Shown one piece after another: positions 45,225 to 54,283 of a stretch of DNA of 64,000 nt. The notes beneath the pieces are model-generated. The model saw nothing but the letters and a program-made list of their open reading frames with translations. It was not told the DNA's origin and did not search any database. Position 1 is the first letter of the stretch. Every line of letters starts with the position of its first letter. The DNA comes from Limnephilus marmoratus (Eukaryota; Arthropoda; Insecta; Trichoptera; Limnephilidae), in contig OU862910.1 of NCBI GenBank assembly GCA_917880885.1, forward strand, positions 12,784,710 to 12,848,709. The letters are read 5' to 3'. Made by a program: the position numbers and the translations under genes.

Positions 45225-45648
45225 CAGTGGCGGCTCGAGCACTTCTTTGATAGAGGGGATCAATAATTTCTATTCTCTCTAATTCTCGCGGTTTGCATAC
45301 GATCGTGAAAGAAGCGTAAGGAATTAACCAAAACGCCTTAGGGGACATCTCGGATTGTCCCCCAAGTGCGCAGTAGGTTCTGCACACTAAGAAATGGACT
45401 CCGATAGTTCGTGCGCTGGTCGGCCATCATTCCGATCCCGTTGGTCAGCCTGGGTGGTTGCCGGGTCTCATAAAAATGATCCGGAATATTTTTTTGTGTT
45501 TTAATTCCGTAAATGTTAATTAGTTTTATGTTTAAAGAATTAATTCATTTTGGTGAAGACAAAGCATCGACTGTTATTTTCTTTAGTAGGTTTCGGGTGT
45601 AATTAGTGGGGACTAACCCCATTGTCTCCATGTGAAGAATCGCCACTG
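45225..45648. mobile_element. hAT-type MITE (424 bp)
   Basis: It starts CAGTGGCGGC and ends CGCCACTG. The 8 bp flanks are GGCATAGA (45217-45224) and GGTATAGA (45649-45656), 7 of 8 identical. A CAGTGGCG terminus and an 8 bp duplication fit hAT. Non-coding; the frame at 45166-45387 runs across its end and is spurious. Confidence 0.75.
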
Positions 45649-45656
45649 GGTATAGA

Positions 45657-46187
45657 TAAAAACGCACGGAAAGAGAGAGATGCTATTTTCAATTTCTAAA
45701 AACAAAATTTCGAAGACATTATAATTCAGATGATTCTTTTGAATAGTTAGGGCGTTGAGCAATTAAATCTAAATTGTGTTCACAGAAAGCATGTCTGCAT
45801 CCGCATAAGTTATAAAAGTAATGTATAATTAATGTTTTTAAATTTTTAGTTTTGGCGCTTATTTAACGATTTTCGTTTTTTTTAAATTATGTTCACTATC
45901 CTAAAATAGTTATAGTTAATTCATATGTCACAAGTTAGAAACAATATTTTAAATCTCTTCCGAAAAGCAATACATAATATTTAATAATTGTTACCCTTTG
46001 TGCTTTGCATAAAAATCTTGTCTTAAACGTTAGTTTAACAATTAAAAAAATAATAATTAATACTTGACAAGTTAAAGTATTTCCCCAATAAATGAAGACA
46101 TAATTTGTCTCGACGCCACCTAGCGAGGGATTTAACACTAACAGTGTCTCTCGCAAAAATAAAGTTGGTTGTTTTCAGGTGGAAAAA
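45657..46187. other. Unassigned AT-rich sequence
   Basis: Nothing supported. Confidence 0.4.
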
Positions 46188-46400
46188 ATATAATAAGCAG
46201 TAATTGTTGAATGAAACACTAGTATATATTGAATCATTTGGCGGGTATAAGATAAGCCGCCATAGCTCAATTGGGAGAGCAGCTGACCAGCAATCAGAAG
46301 GGCACGGGTTCAAGTCCCGTTGGCGTCATGTATCTTTTCTCGGAAGATTTTTCAATGTGGATGAGTGTTTCAGGCTGATAATTATTGCTTATAATAATAT
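46188..46400 (+). mobile_element. Imperfect inverted repeats around a tRNA-like gene
   Basis: The left arm 46188-46220 (ATAATAAGCAGTAATTGTTG, GAAACACT) and right arm 46364-46400 (AGTGTTTCAGG, AATTATTGCTTAT) are imperfect reverse complements. They enclose the tRNA-like gene at 46256-46328. No target duplication is visible. The layout repeats that of 14162-14636 and 31195-31775 although the sequences differ. Confidence 0.55.
46256..46328 (+). ncRNA. tRNA-like gene with good cloverleaf
   Basis: 73 nt: the acceptor pairs at 6 of 7 positions, the D stem is GCTC/GAGC, the anticodon stem GCTGA/TCAGA pairs at 4 of 5, and the T stem is ACGGG/CCCGT with loop TTCAAGT. The A box TAGCTCAATTGG and B box GGTTCAAGTCC are intact. 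The loop CCAGCAA would give anticodon AGC (Ala) but with C at position 33. It could be a real but unusual tRNA gene, or a SINE-type module; the inverted repeats around it favour the second. Confidence 0.65.
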
Positions 46401-46832
46401 TGTTACATAATATTTAACCTATTAACAACAATATTGCATACTTCAATCCACTGTCTCGAATGTGTCGTCTGTATAATTCCATTGAATGTAACCATATAGA
46501 CATCTCAGACAGTCTCGCTTACTTTATAAAGCAAATTAACAATAGACTAACCTAACAAGCAATTGAAAATACTTATATTTGATCTGGAACTTGAAGGTGA
46601 ATGGCTGTTTCTCACTCTATTTGTACTTTACTTTTTTTGTTTTTCTGTTTTTTACTTCGTATATCGATCTTTTTTTATCTTTGTCATCTCTATATTCTAT
46701 CATCACTATTTTTGTTATCTCTTTTTATAACTCTATTTATATTTTGCTATTTCTAATTTCTGTTTACTACTATGTATACATAGCGAAAAACAACTTAAAC
46801 TGTGCATTCTGTGAACATTTTTAAGTGGACTA
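46401..46832. other. Unassigned AT-rich sequence
   Basis: An 81-codon frame at 46579-46824 is phenylalanine/isoleucine/leucine rich from T-rich DNA and is not supported. Confidence 0.4.
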
Positions 46833-46836
46833 TTAA

Positions 46837-47540
46837 GAGCGTTTAACCAGCCAGCGGACGAAAATCCACATTTCGTCGAAAGTTGTTCTTACGATCGTGC
46901 AGGGCGGTTACAATGAGAAAGATAAATTATTCTCCGTATCAGCTTTTTTAAATTATAACTCAATATCGAATTTATTTCAATCCAAATTAGCTTTCATTTA
47001 TACCTTCATCCAAAAATGCTGAAAGGCGTGATGATAAAACTATTAAAATAATGTACTTTTTGTAATTATTTTTTGATTTTAAGTATTTATCATTTTTCAA
47101 AAATGTCTAAATTTAATAAGAATGTGAAAAAAATCTGAAATATATTAGTTTGTAAGTGCGCAAATAAATACACAAATGGACCAATTTTCGTCAAGAAACA
47201 CATGTACGAACATATTTTTTAATGATTTTATTTAAACTAAAATTAAAATTCTAAAACATGCGTTTGCTAGATGATTTATTTTACTGCATGATTATATTAT
47301 TTGAAATGGGTGTGGTATAATACAAAATCTTTTTTGAAAATTTAACAAATCTGCCAACGACCTATGGAATAACCTTATTATACTAAAAATTAAAAAAAAT
47401 TCTTAAAATTTATTACATGCGAATGCTAGATAAAAGAACAATCTTTCGAAATCCATTTATAATTTTTGTGGAAAAGAGTCCATACGTCTAAAATCTGATT
47501 TGAAAATGACATATTTCTGTTTTTCTCTGGTAATGCCCTC
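46837..47540 (+). mobile_element. piggyBac-type MITE, copy 2 (704 bp, TTAA ends)
   Basis: TTAA lies at 46833-46836 and 47541-47544. The ends GAGCGTTTAACCAG and, in reverse, GAGGGCATTACCAGAG are inverted repeats. The copy is similar to 7424-8131 over its whole length. Non-coding. Confidence 0.85.
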
Positions 47541-47544
47541 TTAA

Positions 47545-48038
47545 CATCTACGCTTTTTACAATGCTAATCTAATGACTTTTTTATGTTAATGCTCTCTAA
47601 ATGTTCCAAAAAAATAAATAAAAAAAAACAAAGATACAGTAAATAATCACGGTGTTTGACAATATTTAAATACTTTCATTAGAAACGAATACCGATATCT
47701 ATCTGCCAGTAATTTTGCACCTTGCGCCGATGTTGATATTTAATGACCATTCATAGTGAAGCTTTCACCATTCAGTTTCAGTTGATGATACATTAACAAC
47801 TACCGATTTGTAAATTCAGATGGCGATTATGGGGTTGTTATTTCAGGCACGTCCGCCCGGATAAGGCTGGAACAATATCCGGCCGATTCCTCCCCCACCC
47901 TTCCGCTCACCGTCTCTTGCCGTCCGGGCAGCCAGGAAGTTTAGGAACCAAATTGAAGGTAATAAGTTTCATTTTTAAAAATAATTTGTTAAAATAGTTC
48001 ACAAAGTCAAAAACAGTGCAAACGCTATACATTTATGC
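47545..48038. other. Unassigned sequence
   Basis: Nothing recognised. Confidence 0.4.
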
Positions 48039-48115
48039 AAATTTATTTTTATTTTTAACTTTACGAGTAAAACCTCAAATTGTAATATTTAATTAAATGA
48101 AGATAATACTGGCGA

Positions 48116-48891
48116 TAATAAAGTCATGGTATTTGAAAGAGAGGGTATGAAAACAATGTGCAACAAAGTAGTGAATGATGAGTATTTGGGGCAGGTGGAT
48201 GATTTTGTGTACTCGGGAAGTATGTTTACGAGAGATGGAAGGGCAGACAGAGATATCGAAAGAAGGATAAATGCAGGCAACTCTATTAATGGAGGACTGA
48301 ACGCCGTTGGCACCAACAAAAAACCGTCCTAAGAAGAGAAGTTAGCCGTCCATAATGGAGTGCTGGTACCTACACTGACGTATGGCAGTGAGGCATGGAA
48401 CTGGCAGAGGAAGGATGAAAGTAGACTGAATGCTGTAGAAATAAGATCCCTGAGTCGTATGTGTGGTAAAACCATGTAACTATGTGTGGTATGTGGTAGT
48501 CGTATGTGTGGTAAACCTGTGAGGAGGTGTGAGAAATGTGGAGATCCGCGAAGAATTCCAAGCTGATGTAAGCGTAATGAGTAAGATTAAGAAAGGGACG
48601 CTCAGATGGTTTGGGCATGTAGAGCGAATGAACGAGGAAAGGAGCGTAAGGAGAATATAAGACACAAATGTGAATGGAAGAAGAAGTCGGGGACGCCAGA
48701 GGAAGAGATGGCACGACCAAGTGAATCAGATACTTGAGTCAGGCCATGTGAAGAGTCGGAATAATAGAAGAGCATGATTGAGACGATGTATGAATGTGAA
48801 CGAGGCAAGGAGTATATGCCAAGATCGAGTTGTTTGGCGGTCCGTCCTATCTGCCTACCCCTGCGGGGAAACGGCGTGATGGTTAGTTAGT
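48116..48891 (+). mobile_element. 5'-truncated RTE-type LINE (776 bp), broken reading frame
   Basis: The coding part has DDFVYSGSMFTRDGRADRDI, then RRINAGNSINGGL. After frameshifts it continues with MCGK, LRWFGHVERM-like text and GRRSRGRQRKRWHDQVNQ. This is the C-terminal region of an RTE-type reverse transcriptase. The 3' UTR is CTGCCTACCCCTGCGGGG, GGCGTGATGG and a GTTAGTTAG tail. The flanks TAATACTGGCGA (48104-48115) and TAATACTAGCAA (48892-48903) are a slightly diverged target duplication. Confidence 0.8.
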
Positions 48892-48947
48892 TAATACTAG
48901 CAAAACTCAATCGAAAATCTGGAGAGATAAAAATCAGTAAAAGATGT

Positions 48948-49020
48948 TGGCACCTCCGGGACTCAAACCCAAGACCTTCTGCTTTCATGGCAACAGCTCT
49001 ATCAACTGTAACAAGGTATC
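48948..49020 (-). ncRNA. tRNA-like sequence, decayed
   Basis: Minus-strand homologue of 14493-14565, with GAAGGTCTTGGGTTTGAGTC and GGAGGTGCCA. The B box is GGTTTGAGTCC and the anticodon loop CATGAAA. It is less well paired than copy 1. Confidence 0.55.
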
Positions 49021-49320
49021 TATATCCAATTCGGTCACTTTTAACTGTATCATACTTCAACTAAGAACTACCAACATTATCTTTCTTTTCTTAACGCACG
49101 TATTGGCTGCTATTTTTAAATATGATTGCAAGATACAAATCCGAACTAAATGCTATCTAGATTAGTGTCTGGATAATTTTTTTATCAACGTCTTCTTCTG
49201 ATATATTGTCTCCATATTTTCTATTGAGTTTCGCTTGTATTGTCTTAATTTAATTAAATAGTTATGTGTAAGAACATTAAATTATTAAACAATGTTTAAT
49301 AGACCAATAATTAATACAAT

Positions 49321-49520
49321 AAAAACACATACATTTGTTACAGACCACTTTAATTTTATTTTATTCACACTATTCACACTCTTCCTTCATCAGGAGAATA
49401 TTGACTGAGAATATTAGAATCAGTTTTAATATTCTCCTGACGAAGGAAGGGTTCTTCGGAAACCGGTAGAGTGTGAATAAAATAAAATTAAAGTGGTGTG
49501 TAACAAATTTATGCATTTTT
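49321..49520. mobile_element. Palindromic MITE with hammerhead-like half-core
   Basis: The arms 49321-49404 and 49428-49520 share CATTTGTTACA, CCACTTTAATTTTATTTTAT and CTTCCTTC-TCAGGAGAATATT. The right arm has an extra segment making CCTGACGAAGGAAGGGTTCT-TCGGAAACC, which resembles the CUGANGA...GAAAC ribozyme core. The left arm lacks it. Confidence 0.7.
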
Positions 49521-49555
49521 ATTGCAAATTATAGCGAGCCACAAAGTTATTGCTT

Positions 49556-49680
49556 TTTACAACGGGGCCATTCATTTATGATTTAATGATGATTTAGGGG
49601 GGGAGGGGGGTCGACCATGTCTTATTTTTTCTTTCAAGGGGGTGGGAGGGAGTCTCGATAGTTCTTACGTAAGATCACAA
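49556..49680 (+). mobile_element. GGGGCCATTCATTTAT-type MITE fragment
   Basis: It begins GGGGCCATTCATTTATG and continues with G-rich runs, GTCGACC, TCTTATTTTTTCT and TTCTTACGTAAG. A direct, partial copy lies at 55416-55520. The right end (ATGAATGGCC) is missing. Confidence 0.6.
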
Positions 49681-50048
49681 AAAAGCGCTAAGTTAAAATT
49701 ATTAGTAATAATAATAATACTTGAAAGATTATATAGCTTCAATGATTTATATAGCGATTTATAAGGGCGCTGTACAAACTTATAAGCTAAACAAACAATT
49801 AAAAACAACTTATGGCTAAAAATTGCATACACCGGTTCATTGATCACCGATACGAAAATACATTTCCAATATTTTGACCAATGAACGCGATGCTGCCTAA
49901 AAATTAATGAAAACGGGACCCTACTTACCTTGGAAGTCGCTCAAAATTAACACTATGTATTGTTTATTTAAAGAAATTTAGATGGAGTTCGCACGCAGAG
50001 GACATAATTAGTACCTTTGTAAGTTCAAATAAACATTTCTAAAAATTG
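49681..50048. other. AT-rich flank
   Basis: It contains AATAATAATAATA and AAGGGCGCTGTACAAACTTA, weakly similar to the 110 bp insertion at 37227-37336. Otherwise nothing. Confidence 0.4.
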
Positions 50049-50512
50049 TTAAGGCCTCGTCAAACAGAACGCGTAATTTACGCGGCGTACGGCGTAAAAT
50101 ACGCCCGTTCTGACGCCGCGTTCTAACGCCGCGTTGTGTTGTATTGAACTTGTCTGAACCGGTCAAACAGAGCGAGCGCGTACCAGTACGCTACGCTCTA
50201 GCGCGGCGTTAGGACGTCGCGTTGTATTTATTTATTGTGAAAAACAGTTAACATATATATCCAATTATATTAATTTACAAGATTTTATTTTACGCCGGGC
50301 GTTCTTGCTCGACTGTGATAAAAATGATTATTGAAAAATTAATTGAATGTGTCCCAAAACATCCTTGTTTGCATGAAATAAGTAACGGTGCATATGAAAA
50401 TAGTATAAATTTATATATTTTAAGATTTTTTTTAAGATTACAGTAAGATTTTATTTAAGTTTGTATCAATAAAAAATATAGAGGCCTACTAAGAAAATAA
50501 ATCGATTCTTAC

Positions 50513-50744
50513 CTTAAACAAATAACTAGTCTTTCTCTTGTCGAAATCGGCTCCCTCCAGTTTGTGGTGCATTTGCTTATTTGGTTTTGCAGAAGGGAAT
50601 GCAATTCTTCGAAGCACACTTGTGACATACGAAAGTATTGAAGAAGCGATCTTCATGTGATGAAAGCTCCCGGCATAAACGATGATATTCTCCGAATTCT
50701 TTCCTCTTCACCCATATTCTATTATTATGTGAACCCATCTCCAT
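50513..50744 (-). pseudogene. Harbinger transposase first-exon relic (outer element)
   Basis: From an ATG at 50744 the minus strand reads MEMGSHNNRIWVKRKEFGEY, then HRLCRELSSHEDRFF. After a one-base shift it reads YFRMSQVCFEELHSLLQNQI and ERLVICL, with a donor AAG|GTAAGA at 50513/50512. The basic-Trp start, EFG.YH and YFRMS blocks are the N-terminal signature of PIF/Harbinger nucleases. The frameshift and lack of a catalytic exon make it a pseudogene. The inner element inserted 20 bp upstream of the ATG. Confidence 0.72.
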
Positions 50745-50935
50745 CTGAGCCGCTGGACATCGTTATGCTGCGGCTACATTAGCGGACGGAGAATCGTGTC
50801 GCGTTGGCGCGCTGAAAAAATCGTCATCGGGTATACGCGATGTTCTTGGCTACATTAGATCCATGTCGCGTTGGCGCTCACATCGTGCCGGGTGGTGTTC
50901 GATGCCTGTTGTGTGGCCGACGTACGCAGTTGAAA

Positions 50936-53598
50936 ATGGAGGAAGTAGTGGCGTTGCATTGTATGTCAGTGAATTATTATTTACATTTATTGTACGAATA
51001 TAATTTGCAAAATAAGTTGAAAAAGAGAAGAAAGAGGAGATGGTGGATGACTACTATTCATAGAAACCGAACGATGTATGTATACTTCACAATTGTTACG
51101 TCACGATCTAATGTAATGAGTAGACCTACTTACTTGATATATGTAATGTTCATATTTTGAATTTTTCTCCAGAACAGGAATGGAAAGTATGTTATCTGAG
51201 CTAACCGCAGAGTCTGGCATCGAATTTCCTGGATTTTTACGTATGTCGACATCTGACTTTGAAATACTACTACAAAAGCTTACACCATTAATAACAAAAA
51301 ATGATACAAAATTCAGAAAATCAATTCCAGCAAAAGTGCGATTGGCAATAACATTACGTTATCTGGCGACCGGAGATACTTTTCGAAGCCTTCATTATCT
51401 TTTTAAAATATCTCATCAACTAATTTCCAAAATAGTACATGAAGTTTGTGCAGGTCTTTTGATTGTTTTGAAAGACGAGGTTAAGGTAAGAAAAATACAA
51501 TATTATATTCATAATTATACTAATTATAGTATATTTTTATTTGAAATAGATGGGTAACATACAATTTATTTTTAAATCATAAAAATACATTTCTTCAAAA
51601 TTGGCAAAATCACTTTGTGGCGTCATATTTCATAAATGAAAACATATAACTTTGTGTACACCACTAATATATTATAAAAATTACCAACATGTTTCGAAAC
51701 CTATGGTTTCTTCGTCAGGGTAAACAATAATACTATTATATTATTGTTTACCCTGACGAAGAAACCATAGATTTCGAAACATGTTAGTAATTTTTATAAT
51801 ATATTAGTGGTGTACACATATGTTTTCATTTACATAAAAATACACTTTATTTGAAAAATATTTCACCTTTCTCCGATATAATAATTTGTGAGGCTGTCCT
51901 TCTTGCACGAGTTGCCTGAGTGAGTGACGGAGATGGCGATGAATGCAGTTGAGACTGATATATTTGGTTCTGTGGTGTCTGAGATACTGATGAATGCTGT
52001 TGAGACTCGTAGATTTGTTTCTGTGGAGACTGAGATAGCGATGAATGCAGTGGAGACTGGTAGGTTTCGTTCTGTGGTGACGGAGATGGCGATGAATGCG
52101 ATTGAGACTGGTAGATCTGGTTCTGTGGTGTCTGAGATAGCGATGAATGCAGTGGAGACTGGTAGGTTTGGTTCTGTGGTGACGGAGATGGCGATGAATG
52201 CGATTGAGACTGGTAGATTTGGTTCTGTTGTGTCTGAGATAGCGATGAATGCAGTGGAGACTGGTAGGTTTGGTTCTGTTGTGTCTGAGATAGCGATGAA
52301 TGCAGTTGAGACTCGTAGATTTGGTTCTGTGGAGACTGGGATAGCGATGAATGCAGTGGAGACTGGTAGGTTTGGTTTTGTGGTGACGGAGATGGCGATG
52401 AATGTAGTGGAGACTGGTAGGTTTGGTTCTGTGGTGACGTAGATGGCGATGGATGCAGTGATGTAATCCGATCTATCATGCATGCTCGGAAAACCATGTT
52501 ATGCATATCATTCATGAGAATATCTCTAGTATTTGGGTTTTTTATTTTCCTTAATTTACTGGCAATCAATTTCCCAAACATTTCATATTCGTCGTTGACG
52601 CTGCCTTTTACGTGCTCAAATGCCTCTTGCATTTGTTTCTTCGCATGTAATATTTCTGAAGGCAAATCAATTTTAACACGCTTTTTTGTTGTTTTTGAAT
52701 TAGGCTGTGAAGTTGCGACTTCTTTATTCACTTCAGTATTTACTTCATCGTCATACTCTGCATGCTCTTCCCGTACACTTTCATTCTGAAATAAAAAAAA
52801 TAAAAAATGTTTTAGATGCCTGCAAATGAACAAGAATGGCTGCAAAAAGAAGCTGATTTTCATGATATCTTTCCACATTGTCTTGGAAGTATGGACGGCA
52901 AACATGTTACCATTTTATCACCGAATCACAGTGGAACTGAATTTTATAACTACAAGCATACATTCAGTATTGTCCTGATGGCTCTAGTTGATAAGAAATA
53001 TCGCTTCATGTATGCAGATGTTGGTTGCCAAGGACGAATTAGTGACGGTGGAGTATTCAGGAACAGCTCATTATTCCAGAAACTAGAGAGAAATTTTCTT
53101 AATATACCAGCTCCTTCTGCACTTCCCGGTTCTGATAAGATCGTGCCTTATGTATTTGTGGCGGACAATGCGTTTCCATTACATCGAAATATTATGAAAC
53201 CATACCCTGGAGATCGTCCAGAAAGCAGTATTAAAAGAAAATTTAACACCCAACTGTCAAAAGCCCGTATAGTAGTTGAGAATGTTTTTGGCATTATGTC
53301 TGCCGTATTTCGGGTACTAAGAAAGCCGATCGCACTTCAACCAGATCGCGCCTCTAATGTTGTAATGTCTTGTATATTACTACACAACTTCTTAAGAAAA
53401 AGTACATCATCAAATAATATATATATACCACCAGGTTTTTTGGACACGATTATAGATGGACAAGTAGTTCCAGGTACATGGAGAAATGAGCAACAAGAGG
53501 ATACTGCTTTGCGCCCTTTTCCGGCGGTAGCTAGACGGGGCGCTCTTTTACCAACACAGATAAGAGATCAGTTTGCTGAACATTTTTTCAGTCAATAA
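50936..53598 (+). CDS. Harbinger DDE transposase, three predicted exons, 411 aa
   Basis: Exon 1 is 50936-51075 (MEEVVALHC... to RRWWMTTIHRNR), exon 2 51173-51485 (FPGFLRMSTSDFEILLQKL; LRYLATGDTFRSLHYLFKIS) and exon 3 52816-53598. The introns are 51076-51172 (GTATGT...CTCCAG, phase 2) and 51486-52815 (GTAAGA...TTTTAG, phase 0). All joins keep the frame. The DDE nuclease residues are visible: D in GSMDGKH (~178), D in GRISDGGVF (~228), E in RIVVENVFG (~306), plus the conserved VADNAF. It ends HFFSQ. The enzyme cuts and pastes the element at TWA sites, normally with its DNA-binding partner. Length and motifs are complete. Exon 1 and the splice sites are predictions from sequence. Confidence 0.85.
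51634..51831. mobile_element. Palindromic MITE in transposase intron 2, with hammerhead-like cores
   Basis: Nearly perfect ~98 bp arms start AAATGAAAACATAT and include GTGTACACCACTAATATATT and CATGTTTCGAAACC. Each arm, read outward, gives CCTGACGAAGAAACC-ATA-GGTTTCGAAAC or a close variant: CUGACGA, a 4-6 bp hairpin, then GAAAC. Located between exons 2 and 3 of the transposase and just 3' of the MADF gene stop. Confidence 0.8.
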
Positions 53599-54025
53599 AA
53601 AGTGTGTTTTTATTTTTTTAAAGTCGCCCTATACAATATAAATAAATATAAGAAGTAATAAATAAGCGAGTTTTATTATTTACCTGTGTATCTATAGTCG
53701 GGCGACAGTCGTATATAGGCTGAAGAAAACCATGCATTGCTGAAAAGGCGAACCAATTTGTTTGGTATATTTCATCGGCGCCAGCTCCTGACTGGATCGA
53801 TTTCTTGATTTTGTTGAGATGGGCTCTGTAGTATGACATCAAAGAATCTTTTTTCTTCTTCATTTCTTCTACCGTGGTAGGCCAACTGAGTTTATTTTTA
53901 ATTCTGCCCCACGCATCATGCACAAAGTGTTTCTTTTTGTGGTCGGGGTTACTAGGATTCCATATAATAGTCTCCATTTCATAAAATTGAATAAATTCTA
54001 ACACTTTTTCGTTGCTCCAGTCCAT
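51847..54025 (-). CDS. Harbinger accessory protein: MADF and BESS domains, 426 aa, two exons
   Basis: Exon 1 (54025-53684) encodes a MADF DNA-binding domain: MDWSNEKVLEFIQFYEMET, IIWNPSNPDHKKK, AWGRIKNKLS, LMSYYRAHLNKIKKS and WFAFSAMHGFL. The donor is CAG|GTAAAT and the acceptor TTTCAG|AATGAA, both phase 0. Exon 2 (52785-51847) has an acidic and Lys-rich linker, a BESS-like helix pair (MFGKLIASKLRKIKNPNTRD), then about ten 17-residue repeats (SLSQSPQNQIYESQLHS type). It ends in a basic tail. I chose the ATG at 54025 because MADF proteins start M-[DE]-W; one at 54046 is also in frame. It probably binds the element ends and brings in the transposase. Confidence 0.8.
51925..52450 (-). repeat. 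Coding minisatellite, 51 bp x ~10
   Basis: Units encode 17 residues of the S-[LP]-S-[QP]-x-x-Q-N-Q-[TI]-Y-[QE]-S-x-x-H-S type. Because 51 is a multiple of 3 and units lack stops in several frames, long open frames also appear on the plus strand and in a second minus frame. Unit sequences alternate between at least two types (SPSPSPQNQTYQSPLHS and SLSQTPQNQIYQSQSHS). Confidence 0.92.
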
Positions 54026-54283
54026 TCTGCACAAAAAATTCGACAAGTGCGTCCGTTCACTTCAAAGTCCAGACTTCACTGAAGACGAAGACTGAAATTA
54101 CGCAGATGTAGCCACGCAAGCGAATATTGTCGCCACAAAATCCTTTGATGCGCGCCAGTTTACCGACAGTGCCCCGATAGGCAATCGTCATCGCCCGTTT
54201 ACTACGCGATGCTACGATCTACCCGGCCACACTTATCGCGATAACGCGAATATTCGCCATAGCCCGCTAATATAGCCGCAGCA

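Larger units (their letters stand above)
48039..49257 (+). mobile_element. Inverted-repeat tRNA-like element, copy 2, interior inverted, split by RTE
   Basis: It shares with 14162-14636 the T-rich flank, GTAAAACCTCAAATTGTAAT and both inverted repeats: left 48089-48115 continuing at 48901-48922, right 49212-49257. The interior runs the other way: the tRNA-like gene is on the minus strand (48948-49020) and the TATCCAGACACTA side now lies right of it. The left inverted repeat is interrupted by the RTE copy at 48116-48891. Confidence 0.75.
50766..54283 (+). mobile_element. Inner PIF/Harbinger element (3.5 kb), possibly autonomous
   Basis: The ends TGCTGCGGCTACATTAGCGG (50766-50785) and, in reverse, TGCTGCGGCTATATTAGCGG are inverted repeats. 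It encodes a three-exon transposase on the plus strand and a MADF/BESS protein on the minus strand, the usual two-gene set of this superfamily. Its intron carries a palindromic MITE (51634-51831). I do not see a clear 3 bp duplication at the ends (GTTA on the left, ACGG on the right), so either the exact boundary is uncertain or the site has mutated. Confidence 0.82.

Noticed and set aside
14493..46328. Calling the tRNA-like sequences functional tRNAs with assigned amino acids
   Set aside because: C at position 33 and an acceptor mismatch; their setting is that of mobile modules.
51924..52442. 172-residue plus-strand frame and 206-residue second minus frame
   Set aside because: Shadows of the 51 bp coding minisatellite in the MADF/BESS gene.
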